Shown in pieces: positions 8,184 through 15,854 of a stretch of DNA of 56,153 bases. The notes beneath the pieces are model-generated. The model was not told the origin of the DNA. It saw only the letters and a program-made list of their open reading frames with translations, and did no database searches. The position numbers and the translations under genes are program-made. Origin of the DNA: Galbitalea sp036495225 (GTDB taxonomy: Bacteria > Actinomycetota > Actinomycetes > Actinomycetales > Microbacteriaceae); assembly GCA_036495225.1 (NCBI GenBank), contig DASXNG010000292.1, forward strand, positions 1-56,153, in the 5' to 3' direction. The first letter of the stretch is position 1; each line of letters begins with the position of its first letter.

Positions 8184-10085
8184 CTAATCGTCTCTCGGAG
8201 TGACGCGCGGAGCGATGGTCTGCTCCTCGATGAAGCTCGCACCCAGGATCTCACGCACGACGGATTCGCCGTAGCGCTGCGACTCCGCAGTCACGGGCTT
8301 GGCGGCCGGAGCGGTTCTGACGCGCGGCGCCGCGACTGCGGGTGTCGGCTCGGGGACGGAGCCGGGTATCTCGGCGACGGCCCAGCCGCCCTCATCCACG
8401 GGAGGTTCGGCGTCTGGCGCATCCGGCTCGGGCGCCTCGTCATCTGAAGGCGCGGCCAGGGTCTGCTCGACCTTGGCGATGAACTTCACACGAAGGCCGA
8501 GTACGGCGAGAATCGCGGTACGCAGAACCTCGCTCACGCTGTCACCCGCCGCCTGGGGCTTCTTGAAGTTCGCGACATCCTTCTCACTCGGGAACGTCAC
8601 GGTCAGGATGTCGCCATCCAACGCACGCGCCTGGCTGGTGAAGACGACCATCCACGCGTTGCGCTTCGACTTGATTGACTCGAGAATTTCGGGCCACGCA
8701 TCGCGCATCTGCTGGAGAGTCACCGGGGTGCTGGGGGTCTCCGCACTGGGGGTCGAGCTTGTCGAGACCTCAGCCACGGGTTGCTTGAGCGGGGGTACAG
8801 CCGCGAGCGTTTCGGTGCGTGAGGTCTCGACGACGCCGATCGCTTCGCGACGCGGCTGCTCGACCCCCTGCACGCCGGTCGCTTCGCGACGGGGCTGCTG
8901 GACCCCCTGTGGTGCGCCCTCAACCCCGACTCGCCGCTCGAGCCGTTCGACGCGGGCCAGGGCGCCACGCTCAGACTCGTCGCTCTCGGGAACGAGCACC
9001 CGCGCAACCATGAGCTCGAGATGGAGCCTCGGGGACGTCGCACCCGTCATCTCCGTCAACGCCGCGTTGGCAACATCCGCCGCCCTCGAGAGTTCTGCAT
9101 CGCCAAATTTGTGCGCCTGAACGGCCATGCGGTCGAGCTCGTCCTGAGGGATCCCGCGCAGGACGGCGGCAGCACCCTCCGCCGTCGTTGCGGCGACGAT
9201 GATGAGGTCGCGGAACCGTTCGAGCAGGTCTTCGACAAACCGTCGCGGATCCTGACCGGTCTGGATGACGCGGTCGACAGCCGTGAACGCGCCGGCAGCA
9301 TCCCGCGCGCCGATAGCGTCGATGACTTCATCGAGCAGCGCGCTGTTCGTGTAGCCCAGCAGCGCGACGGCCCGTTCGTACTCGACCTTGGTGCCCTCGG
9401 AACCCGCCATGAGCTGGTCGAGCAGCGAAAGGGTGTCGCGCACAGAACCGCCGCCTGCGCGAACGACGAGTGGCAGGACGCCAGGCGCAACCGTGATGCC
9501 CTCTGCATCACACAGAGTCTGGGTGTACTCGAGCATCTGGGCGGGCGGCACCAGACGGAACGGGTAGTGGTGCGTGCGCGACCGAATCGTGCCGATGACC
9601 TTCTCTGGCTCGGTGGTCGCGAAGATGAACTTCACGTGCTCCGGCGGCTCTTCGACAATCTTGAGCAGCGCATTGAATCCCTGTGGCGTCACCATGTGCG
9701 CCTCATCGAGAATGAAGATCTTGTACCGGTCGCGAGCCGGCGCGAAGACTGCCCGCTCGCGCAGGTCGCGTGCGTCGTCGACACCGTTATGGGATGCGGC
9801 GTCGATCTCAACGACATCGAGCGAACCGCTGCCGTCGCGCGAGAGTTCGATGCAGCTCGGGCACTTGCCGCAAGGAGTATCGGTCGGACCCTCCGCGCAG
9901 TTCAGGCAGCGGGCGAGGATGCGCGCCGAGGTGGTCTTGCCGCATCCGCGTGGCCCGCTGAAGAGGTAGGCGTGGTTGACCCGATCGGTGCGAAGCGCGG
10001 TGCGCAGCGGATCGGTCACCTGCGACTGGCCGATGAGTTCGGCAAACGTCTCCGGACGATACCGGCGGTACAGGGCAGTGGCCAC
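8184..10085 (-). CDS. dnaX: DNA polymerase III subunit gamma/tau
   Basis: A 633-residue clamp-loader ATPase. The AAA+ domain has a P-loop at 44-52 (GPRGCGKTT), zinc-binding cysteines at 60, 63, 72, 75 and 78, Walker B ILDEAHM near 125, and TTEPEKVIGTIRSR as the sensor/arginine-finger region. A disordered linker of about 380-460 follows and contains a 13-residue repeat (QPRREATGV and QPRREAIGV) that corresponds to a 39-nt tandem DNA repeat of REP-like origin. The C-terminal tau-like part carries an acidic stretch. The GTG start at 10085 is six bases after TATCCT with no Shine-Dalgarno, suggesting a leaderless mRNA. The SRP RNA gene lies just upstream. Confidence 0.96.
   Translation of the reverse strand: MATALYRRYRPETFAELIGQSQVTDPLRTALRTDRVNHAYLFSGPRGCGKTTSARILARCLNCAEGPTDTPCGKCPSCIELSRDGSGSLDVVEIDAASHNGVDDARDLRERAVFAPARDRYKIFILDEAHMVTPQGFNALLKIVEEPPEHVKFIFATTEPEKVIGTIRSRTHHYPFRLVPPAQMLEYTQTLCDAEGITVAPGVLPLVVRAGGGSVRDTLSLLDQLMAGSEGTKVEYERAVALLGYTNSALLDEVIDAIGARDAAGAFTAVDRVIQTGQDPRRFVEDLLERFRDLIIVAATTAEGAAAVLRGIPQDELDRMAVQAHKFGDAELSRAADVANAALTEMTGATSPRLHLELMVARVLVPESDESERGALARVERLERRVGVEGAPQGVQQPRREATGVQGVEQPRREAIGVVETSRTETLAAVPPLKQPVAEVSTSSTPSAETPSTPVTLQQMRDAWPEILESIKSKRNAWMVVFTSQARALDGDILTVTFPSEKDVANFKKPQAAGDSVSEVLRTAILAVLGLRVKFIAKVEQTLAAPSDDEAPEPDAPDAEPPVDEGGWAVAEIPGSVPEPTPAVAAPRVRTAPAAKPVTAESQRYGESVVREILGASFIEEQTIAPRVTPRDD
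8835..8912. repeat. 39-bp tandem repeat inside dnaX, REP-like
   Basis: Two adjacent 39-bp copies (8835-8873 and 8874-8912) differ at only a few bases; the shared core is TCGCTTCGCGACG. With the flanking GGTCTCGACGACG they resemble the stand-alone palindromic element at 52089-52129. Translated on the minus strand they give QPRREATGVQG and QPRREAIGV in the linker of DnaX, in frame. Confidence 0.75.
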
Positions 10086-10159
10086 CTACAAAGGATAGTC
10101 GGCACGTACGACCTCCCGCGGGCCACGGTCGGGCCTGTGGAACTGGTCACTGCGAGGTC

Positions 10160-10246
10160 GCACCTGACCCAAAGTCGGTATCGAGTAAATACGCCGGCGC
10201 GTTGTGACGTACTCCCGGCGTGTCGAACTGGTTACCGACTTTAGGG
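10160..10246. repeat. Dispersed palindromic element, copy A
   Basis: A palindromic element with AAAGTCGGTA at 10171-10180 and TACCGACTTT at 10233-10242 as terminal inverted repeats, and a partly self-complementary centre (CGCCGG...CCGGCG). Its left edge, GCACCTGACCC followed by AAAGTCGGTA, is identical over 21 bases to the right edge of the element at 35996-36082 on the other strand. It lies between the dnaX promoter and the SRP RNA. Confidence 0.75.
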
Positions 10247-10277
10247 ACGGATGAGTGACCAGCAGAAACGAAAATGA

Positions 10278-10363
10278 CCCCTCGCGCACCCGCCAGAGCC
10301 CGGTTACCCTTGCTACGTTTCCGTCCTGGGGGAGTTGGCCTGGATGGCGCCACGCGAGGAGCC
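10278..10363 (-). ncRNA. ffs: Signal recognition particle RNA (small bacterial type)
   Basis: On the minus strand the SRP helix 8 core is clear: CAGG, a three-base-pair stem ACG/CGT capped by the GNRA tetraloop GAAA, then AGCA. This reproduces the geometry of the E. coli core CAGG-UCC-GGAA-GGA-AGCA. The flanking strands CTCCCC and GGG pair further, and the ends close through CGCGAGG (10353-10359) with CCTCGCG (10281-10287). A TAAACT -10 hexamer lies at 10371-10376, about 7 bases before the 5' end. The position beside dnaX matches mycobacterial gene order. Ends are estimated to within a few bases. Confidence 0.88.
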
Positions 10364-10370
10364 GTCCGTC

Positions 10371-10376
10371 AGTTTA
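10371..10376 (-). promoter_or_regulatory. -10 hexamer of the SRP RNA gene
   Basis: TAAACT on the minus strand fits the actinobacterial TANNNT consensus and is spaced correctly for initiation at about 10363. No good -35 was found. Confidence 0.5.
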
Positions 10377-10445
10377 CTTCACGCGGGCTGGAAATCATCC
10401 CGTGGTGTGACGAGACGCCAACCGCCGCCCCCTTAGGCTGCGATC

Positions 10446-11060
10446 ATGACAATCGCGCGGTGGTCGATCTGGATACCGAGAGCGGTCGCCGTCATCGTCA
10501 CCACGATCCTCTTTGGCACGATTTACGTCATCGCGCAGCAACTCGACCGCAGCTCGGCGAATGACACCCCGTGGCGGTTGGCGAGCCAGGTGGCATCCGA
10601 AATTCGGGGCGGACAAACGACGACTCTGGATGCTCAGCCTCACGTCGACCTGTCGAGAAGTCTTGCGCCCTTTGTCGTCGTCGAGAACGCTCAGGGCAGC
10701 GCAACCGCGGGCAGCGGATTCCTCAACGGGTCGCTGGTTTCGATGCCAACTGGTGTGTTGTCGAATGCGGCAAAGACCGGGCAGGACAACGTGAGCTGGC
10801 AGCCGCAGCGTGACCTGCGATTCGCGACTGTCACGCTGAAGGTCGGCGATCAGTTTGTTACCGCCGGTCAGTCACTGCAGCCCACCGAGGATCGGGATGC
10901 CATTCTCGAGGTGCTGGTTGGCTTCGCGTGGCTCATCTCGATGCTGGTGTTGGCCGCGAGCTGGTTTGCGCTCTGGCGGTTCAGGATTCACTACGCCGCC
11001 GTGTCACGCAAGCAGGGCGAGGAGTGGCTTCAGTCACAGCGCCGCGACGAACTGTCTTAG
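10446..11060 (+). CDS. Hypothetical two-TM membrane protein
   Basis: A 204-residue protein with an N-terminal membrane segment (about 8-30), an extracytoplasmic domain of roughly 120 residues and a second membrane segment (about 157-178) followed by a short charged cytoplasmic tail. This is the layout of a bacterial sensor input module, but no HAMP, kinase, cyclase or other output domain follows. I do not recognise the family. It is divergent from ffs/dnaX and convergent with ackA, with a 21-base gap. The ATG start is close to the SRP RNA promoter. Confidence 0.72.
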   Translation: MTIARWSIWIPRAVAVIVTTILFGTIYVIAQQLDRSSANDTPWRLASQVASEIRGGQTTTLDAQPHVDLSRSLAPFVVVENAQGSATAGSGFLNGSLVSMPTGVLSNAAKTGQDNVSWQPQRDLRFATVTLKVGDQFVTAGQSLQPTEDRDAILEVLVGFAWLISMLVLAASWFALWRFRIHYAAVSRKQGEEWLQSQRRDELS

Positions 11061-11081
11061 GGCTTCGACAAACTCACTCCG

Positions 11082-12215
11082 CTAGGCAGACCGCCGCGTC
11101 ACCGCGACTGTCTGTCTAGCGATCTCTAGCTCTTCATTCGTCGGGATGACGAGTACCGCCACCGGCGACTCGTCCGGCGAAATGTAGCGGGCATCGCGAG
11201 ACTTTGCTCCATTGCGCACGGCGTCGACGGAGATACCGAGGCCGGTGAGGCCCGCGAGGGCCTCGGCCCGCACGACGTCACTGTTCTCCCCCACGCCTGC
11301 CGTGAAGACGAGCGCGTCCAGCCCGCCGAGCTGCGCGATGTACGCACCGATGTAGTGGCGGAGGCGGTGGCCGTAGACGGCGAGCGCGTTCTGCGCTTCC
11401 TTGTCGTCGGAGGCGGCAGCATCCACGACATCCCGCATGTCGCTCTTGCCGGTCAGGCCGAGCATCCCGCTCCTCTTGTTGAGCAGGTCGTCGAGGTCGT
11501 CGAATTCGAGTCCGGCTTCGCGGTGCAGATAGCTCAGGATGGCTGGATCGAGGTCACCGGACCTGGTCCCCATTACCAGCCCCTGGAGCGGCGTCATCCC
11601 CATGCTCGTATCGATGGAACGCCCGCCGGCGATGGCACAGACGGATGCCCCGTTGCCGAGGTGCAACACGATGATCTTGAGGTCGGCAATAGGTCGGCCG
11701 AGAAATTCGGCGGCGCGCTCGGAAACGAACTTGTGGGACGTCCCGTGGAAGCCGTAGCGACGAATCGAGTGCTCCGATGCGAGTTGCGCGTCGATCGCGT
11801 ACGTGTACGCCTCTGGGGGAAGGGTCTGGTGAAACGCAGTGTCGAACACTGCGACATGGGGAACGTCGGGCAGCGCCTTCCGCGCCGCGCGAATGCCGGT
11901 CAGGTTGGCCGGGTTGTGCAGCGGAGCCAGCGGCGAGAGCTCCTCGATCTGCCCCAGCACCTCATCGGTGATGATGGTCGCCGATGTGAAGACGGACCCG
12001 CCGTGAACGACCCGATGCCCGACGGCTGCGATGTCGTGGCCTGAGCCCAGGGCATCCAGAGCGATCTTCATCCCGGCAACGTGGTCCGCAGCCTCCGCGC
12101 CCGGCTCGCCGATGCGCTCGATCAGCCCGCCGACGAGTGCTGCCCCGGTTTCGAGTTCGACCAGCTGGTACTTGATCGAAGAAGACCCGGAGTTGACGAC
12201 GAAGATCTCGGTCAT
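11082..12215 (-). CDS. ackA: Acetate kinase
   Basis: A 377-residue acetate kinase, which interconverts acetate plus ATP with acetyl phosphate. ASKHA-fold motifs are visible: VNSGSSSIKYQLVE at 6-19 (phosphate 1), FDTAFHQTLPP and GFHGTSHKFV in the middle (substrate and catalytic His), and TAGVGENSDVVR near the C-terminus. It is slightly shorter than the usual roughly 400 residues. The start overlaps the pta stop by four bases, so Pta and AckA are co-translated from one operon, giving overflow to acetate or acetate activation. Confidence 0.96.
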   Translation of the reverse strand: MTEIFVVNSGSSSIKYQLVELETGAALVGGLIERIGEPGAEAADHVAGMKIALDALGSGHDIAAVGHRVVHGGSVFTSATIITDEVLGQIEELSPLAPLHNPANLTGIRAARKALPDVPHVAVFDTAFHQTLPPEAYTYAIDAQLASEHSIRRYGFHGTSHKFVSERAAEFLGRPIADLKIIVLHLGNGASVCAIAGGRSIDTSMGMTPLQGLVMGTRSGDLDPAILSYLHREAGLEFDDLDDLLNKRSGMLGLTGKSDMRDVVDAAASDDKEAQNALAVYGHRLRHYIGAYIAQLGGLDALVFTAGVGENSDVVRAEALAGLTGLGISVDAVRNGAKSRDARYISPDESPVAVLVIPTNEELEIARQTVAVTRRSA

Positions 12216-14299
12216 ACGGCGGCTGCCTGAATTGCCGTGATCGCCACGGTGTTCACGATGTCCTCTACGAGTGCCCCCCGCGAAAGGTCATTGATCGGCT
12301 TGTTGAGTCCCTGCAGCACCGGCCCGATCGCCACAGCGCCCGCGCTCCGCTGCACCGCCTTATACGTGTTGTTGCCCGTGTTCAGGTCGGGGAAGATGAA
12401 CACCGTCGCACGCCCGGCCACTGGCGAACCGGGCATCTTTTGGGCGCCAACCGTCGCATCCGCTGCCGCGTCGTATTGAATCGGACCGTCGACGAGCAGG
12501 TCTGGCCGGCGTTCCCGCACGAGTGCTGTGCCCTCGCGCACCTTCTCGACGTCCGCGCCACTACCGGACTCACCGGTCGAATAACTCAGCATCGCGATGC
12601 GTGGCTCGATGCCGAACTGCACCGCGGTCTCCGATGACGAAATCGCGATGTCGGCGAGTTGCTCCGACGTCGGATCCGGGATGACGGCGCAATCGCCGTA
12701 GACCAGGACACGATCGGCGAGCGCCATCAGGAACACGCTCGAAACGACCGAGACGCCCGGCTTCGTCTTGATGATCTCGAACGCCGGGCGAATGGTGTTT
12801 GCGGTGGTGTGGACCGCGCCGGAGACCATCCCGTCCGCAAGCCCGAGGTGAACCATCAGCGTGCCGAAGTAGGAGCCGTCCGTCACGGTGTCGAGCGCCT
12901 GGCTGACCGTTACACCCCTGGGCGACCGGATGCGGGCGTACTCCTCCGCGAACTCTTGACGCAGGGGCGAGGTGAATGGATCGACGATCTTTGCTCCGGA
13001 AATGTCCAGGCCAAGCTCAATGGCGCGAGCCCGAATTGCCGAGGCGTCACCGAGGATAGTGAGCGCGGCCACCTTGCGCTGTAGCAGCGTGCTCGCTGCT
13101 TTCAGGATGCGGTCGTCGTTGCCTTCTGGCAGCACGATGTGTTTGAGATTGGATGCCGCGCGCTCAAGAATCCCGTACTCGAACATGAGCGGGGTGACGA
13201 CACTGGTCGGGCTGAGCTGGAGCCGCCCGAGTAGGTCGGCCGCATCCACGTGCTCGTCGAAGAGTCGCCGCGCGGTGTCGTACTTGCGCTGCGAGTCCGC
13301 CGCTAGTCGACCGCGGGTCTGCGTGATCTGCCGCAGTGTTTCATACGTGCCAAGCTGCGACATCGCGATGGGCAGCGTCGATCCAATGCCGGAGATCAGT
13401 CGCTGAACCTGCGGCGCCAGCTCGAAACCGCCGTTCAGGATGACCCCCGTCAGCGACGGAAAAGTTCCGGAGGAGTGGGCGAGCAGCACGCCGACGAGCA
13501 CATCAGCGCGATCCCCGGGTGCGATGACCACGGCGCCTTCGGTCAGTCGGGTCAAAACATTTTCCATTGTCATGGCCGCGACGATCACACCGAGCGCCTC
13601 GCGATCGAGTAGAGCCTTGTCACCCCAGAGCAATCGCGCATCCGTCGCCTTGATGAACGAAGCGAGCGTCGGCGCGACGAGGACAGGGTCCTCCGGGATA
13701 GCCCAGACCGGAATGCCTTCTCCAACGGATGTAGCGACCGCCTGCTCAATCGGCTTGAGCGCTTGCGGATCGGCGCGATTGACCACGATCGCAAGCAGTC
13801 CGACGTGCTGTTCTCGCAGCTCCGCCGTGGTCAGTTCGGCGATCTGGCGCATGTCGTCGGGGGTGCGCGACCCGTCGCGTTCGTTGCGCTGGCCGCCCAG
13901 CACGAGCAGCACGGGCGCGCCGAGGTTCGCGGCGATGCGCGCGTTATAGGCGAGTTCGGTGGGCGTTCCGACATCCGTGAAGTCGGATCCGAGGATGACG
14001 ACGGCGTCGCAGGCGCGTTCAACGGCTGCGAACCTGCTCACGATGTCAGTGAGAGCGCCATCCGGATCGCTGTGTACGCGCTCGTACGTGACCCCGATGC
14101 AGTCCTCATAGGGGATGTCCGCGGTGCCATGCTCGAGCATCAACTCGAGCACGTAGTCCGGCTCGGTCGTCGACCGGGTGATCGGCCGAAAGACTCCGAC
14201 TCGACCAGCTTCACGCGTGAGCGTTTCGAGTACACCCAGCGCAACAGTCGACTTGCCGGTATTGCCCTCAGCGGAGGTGACGTAGATGCGAGTCGGCAC
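12212..14299 (-). CDS. pta: Phosphate acetyltransferase, long form
   Basis: A 695-residue Pta that interconverts acetyl-CoA and acetyl phosphate. It is the long form: a P-loop/DRTGG regulatory half (IYVTSAEGNTGKSTVALGV at the N-terminus) precedes the catalytic PTA_PTB domain from about residue 370 (VLPEGNDDRILKAA, SYSTGESGSG, FIFPDLNTGNNTYK). The chosen GTG at 14299 is seven bases after TAGGCT with no Shine-Dalgarno, the leaderless pattern seen elsewhere in this window; a GTG at 14317 would overlap that -10. First gene of the pta-ackA operon. Confidence 0.95.
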   Translation of the reverse strand: MPTRIYVTSAEGNTGKSTVALGVLETLTREAGRVGVFRPITRSTTEPDYVLELMLEHGTADIPYEDCIGVTYERVHSDPDGALTDIVSRFAAVERACDAVVILGSDFTDVGTPTELAYNARIAANLGAPVLLVLGGQRNERDGSRTPDDMRQIAELTTAELREQHVGLLAIVVNRADPQALKPIEQAVATSVGEGIPVWAIPEDPVLVAPTLASFIKATDARLLWGDKALLDREALGVIVAAMTMENVLTRLTEGAVVIAPGDRADVLVGVLLAHSSGTFPSLTGVILNGGFELAPQVQRLISGIGSTLPIAMSQLGTYETLRQITQTRGRLAADSQRKYDTARRLFDEHVDAADLLGRLQLSPTSVVTPLMFEYGILERAASNLKHIVLPEGNDDRILKAASTLLQRKVAALTILGDASAIRARAIELGLDISGAKIVDPFTSPLRQEFAEEYARIRSPRGVTVSQALDTVTDGSYFGTLMVHLGLADGMVSGAVHTTANTIRPAFEIIKTKPGVSVVSSVFLMALADRVLVYGDCAVIPDPTSEQLADIAISSSETAVQFGIEPRIAMLSYSTGESGSGADVEKVREGTALVRERRPDLLVDGPIQYDAAADATVGAQKMPGSPVAGRATVFIFPDLNTGNNTYKAVQRSAGAVAIGPVLQGLNKPINDLSRGALVEDIVNTVAITAIQAAAV

Positions 14300-14408
14300 G
14301 CCCCCAAGCCTAGGCACTTGCCGCGGTCAGCATCGGGCGGATTCGAACCCGCAAAACTTGCGGGTAAGCTTCTCTTTGGTCCGCGAGGGTTTTGCCGCCT
14401 TCGCCCCA

Positions 14409-14496
14409 GGAGAATTCGCCTAGTGGCCTATGGCGCACGCTTGGAAAGCGTGTTGGGTGCAAGCCCTCGGGGGTTCGAATCCCCCATTCTCCGCCA
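14409..14496 (+). tRNA. tRNA-Ser (GGA)
   Basis: Acceptor strands GGAGAAT (14409-14415) and ATTCTCC (14486-14492) pair. The anticodon stem CACGC/GCGTG encloses the loop TTGGAAA with anticodon GGA. A long variable arm precedes the T arm GGGGGTTCGAATCCCCC. The discriminator is G14493 and CCA is encoded (14494-14496). This is a class II tRNA of normal length. A terminator follows immediately. Confidence 0.96.
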
Positions 14497-14535
14497 AAAA
14501 TGAGAGTGGCTCATTTATGGGCCGCTCTCATTTTT
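14496..14535 (+). terminator. Rho-independent terminator of tRNA-Ser
   Basis: AAAAATGAGAG followed by TGGC pairs with GCCGCTCTCATTTTT across a 10-base loop, ending in a T run. It starts at the CCA end of the tRNA. A related hairpin (TGAAATGAG/CTCATTTCA) follows the first truncated tRNA copy downstream. Confidence 0.85.
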
Positions 14536-14548
14536 CGCTGCGACTGCG

Positions 14549-14655
14549 GGATTCGTTCCACCGAGGCCGAGGGTGGGCCCACAACCGCCGGTTCCGACGC
14601 GTTGCGCAGCAACGTGGCGGCCGTGCGCTGGGGAGTCGAATCCCCCATTCTCCGC
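14549..14655 (+). repeat. Structured unit 1 ending in truncated tRNA-Ser 3' end
   Basis: This unit starts near ATTCG at 14551, carries a perfect hairpin CGTTGC-GCA-GCAACG (14600-14614), and ends with GGGGAGTCGAATCCCCC followed by ATTCTCCGC (to 14655), a copy of the T arm and 3' acceptor strand of the adjacent tRNA-Ser. There is no 5' half, so it is not a tRNA gene. The copy end lies 161 bp from the equivalent base of the true tRNA. Confidence 0.8.
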
Positions 14656-14658
14656 GTT

Positions 14659-14711
14659 TGAAATGAGCGGTGGTCGCCTAAGCGAAGCGCAGGCCACCAT
14701 CACTCATTTCA
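14659..14711 (+). terminator. Hairpin after truncated tRNA copy 1
   Basis: TGAAATGAG (14659-14667) pairs with CTCATTTCA (14703-14711), and an inner stem TGGT.GCCT/AGGC.ACCA extends it. Its position and outer sequence parallel the terminator after the real tRNA-Ser. Confidence 0.7.
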
Positions 14712-14725
14712 TGCTTGACGGAACA

Positions 14726-14824
14726 GATTCGAACCCCGACGGTGGGGCCCCGCTGCGCAGTCCGAAATCTTGCGAAGCAATATTTCGGCGGCACAGTGGG
14801 GAGTTCGAATCCCCCATTCTCCGC
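14726..14824 (+). repeat. Structured unit 2 ending in truncated tRNA-Ser 3' end
   Basis: The unit begins ATTCGAACCCC (14727 onward), holds a long hairpin CCGAAAT-C-TTGC-GAA-GCAA-T-ATTTCGG (14762-14788), and ends with GGGGAGTTCGAATCCCCC followed by ATTCTCCGC (to 14824). It aligns with unit 1: both have a TTGC/GCAA-tipped hairpin, and the stems differ between them while remaining paired. The copy end is 169 bp after that of unit 1. Confidence 0.8.
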
Positions 14825-14849
14825 GAAATAACTGTGCGAGCTTGCAGCG

Positions 14850-15761
14850 CTACCCGGACATCGATACCTGAATCAACTCAAGCGCCGCTGCAGGGAGGCT
14901 TCCTGCTTGAGTCCAGATCGCTGTCAGAGGGCGCGTGACGATGAGATCAGTGGTGCGAACACGCACGGCTCGGCCGAGAGCGAGATCGTCGGCAACGGCA
15001 AGCACGCTCAAGACGGCGGGTCCCCCGCCCGCCGCGACGCTCGCCCTTATTGCGGTGTTGGACGGCAGTTCGATCGAGCCGGCACTGAGTTCGACTGGCT
15101 TCGCCAGCTCTCCGAGCGCGCGCTCGAGGGCCAGCCGTGTACCGGATCCTCGTTCGCGAGTTAGCAGGGGCTCCCGCGAAAGTTGTGCTGCGGTGACCGG
15201 CTTCCCCGACCGCGCCCATTGGTGGCCAGGATGCACTACGAGGACCAGTTCGTCATAGCCAACCCGTCGAGAGGCCAAGTCGGTGGGAACATCCGGCGAC
15301 TCGATGAATCCCAGCACGGCACTGCGAGTTCGCACGAGATCTGCCACGTTCTCGCTGTTACCCACCACCATCGTGACCGCTGTGGTGTCACCGCGCCCCT
15401 CGCGCTGGTTGCGAAGTTTCACCAGCCACTGGGGCAACAGGTGTTCTGCGATTGTCAGACTCGCGGCAACCGTGATGTCTGCGTTGATGTCAGACCTGAG
15501 GGCCGCGATAGATTCCGTGAACACGTCGGACGCGCTGAGATAGTCATTCGCCCATCCGGCAATCAGTTGGCCAGTCGGCGTCAGTGTTGATCCACGGCGC
15601 GAGCGAAGGAGGAGCGGGCTACCGATTTGATTTTCGAGAAGCCGAATCCGCGACGAAGCCGCCTGCTGTGAAATGCCCAAACCGGCACTTGCCAAGGTCA
15701 GGCTGCCAGTCGATTCAACGCCGAGCAGCACCCGCAACGTCATTTCATCGGGTCGATCCAT
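14850..15761 (-). CDS. LysR family transcriptional regulator
   Basis: About 303 residues from ATG 15761; the frame can be extended eight codons to a GTG at 15785. The N-terminal winged helix-turn-helix (MTLRVLLGVESTGSLTLASAGLGISQQAASSRIRLLENQIG) is canonical LysR, followed by a type 2 periplasmic-binding effector domain with substrate-contact-like segments TIAEHLLPQWL and RERGSGTRLALE. It is divergent from a TDT transporter gene whose start is about 94 bases away, the usual arrangement for a LysR regulator and its target. The effector is unknown; a small anion or dicarboxylate is a guess from the neighbour. Confidence 0.9.
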   Translation of the reverse strand: MDRPDEMTLRVLLGVESTGSLTLASAGLGISQQAASSRIRLLENQIGSPLLLRSRRGSTLTPTGQLIAGWANDYLSASDVFTESIAALRSDINADITVAASLTIAEHLLPQWLVKLRNQREGRGDTTAVTMVVGNSENVADLVRTRSAVLGFIESPDVPTDLASRRVGYDELVLVVHPGHQWARSGKPVTAAQLSREPLLTRERGSGTRLALERALGELAKPVELSAGSIELPSNTAIRASVAAGGGPAVLSVLAVADDLALGRAVRVRTTDLIVTRPLTAIWTQAGSLPAAALELIQVSMSG

Positions 15762-15782
15762 GGTTGCACCATTCCGTCGAGC

Positions 15783-15799
15783 CACAAGCGTTCATTGTG
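15783..15799. promoter_or_regulatory. Candidate LysR operator
   Basis: CACAA-N7-TTGTG is a 17-bp interrupted palindrome in the gap between the divergent LysR and transporter genes, 22 bases upstream of the LysR ATG. Size and symmetry suit a LysR-type site. The match to a defined consensus was not tested. Confidence 0.5.
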
Positions 15800-15854
15800 A
15801 CCCGCCAATCATAAGGCGCTACCTCGTCGGTACTTCCGCAGGCATTGTGGATGG

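Noticed and set aside
14549..14824. Two further tRNA-Ser genes
   Set aside because: Only the T arm and the 3' acceptor strand are present; no GGAGAAT 5' strand, D arm or anticodon stem can be found in either unit.
14497..15000. Genomic island at the tRNA-Ser 3' end
   Set aside because: The repeats could be att sites, but they are under 200 bp apart and no integrase, phage or plasmid gene lies between or near them.
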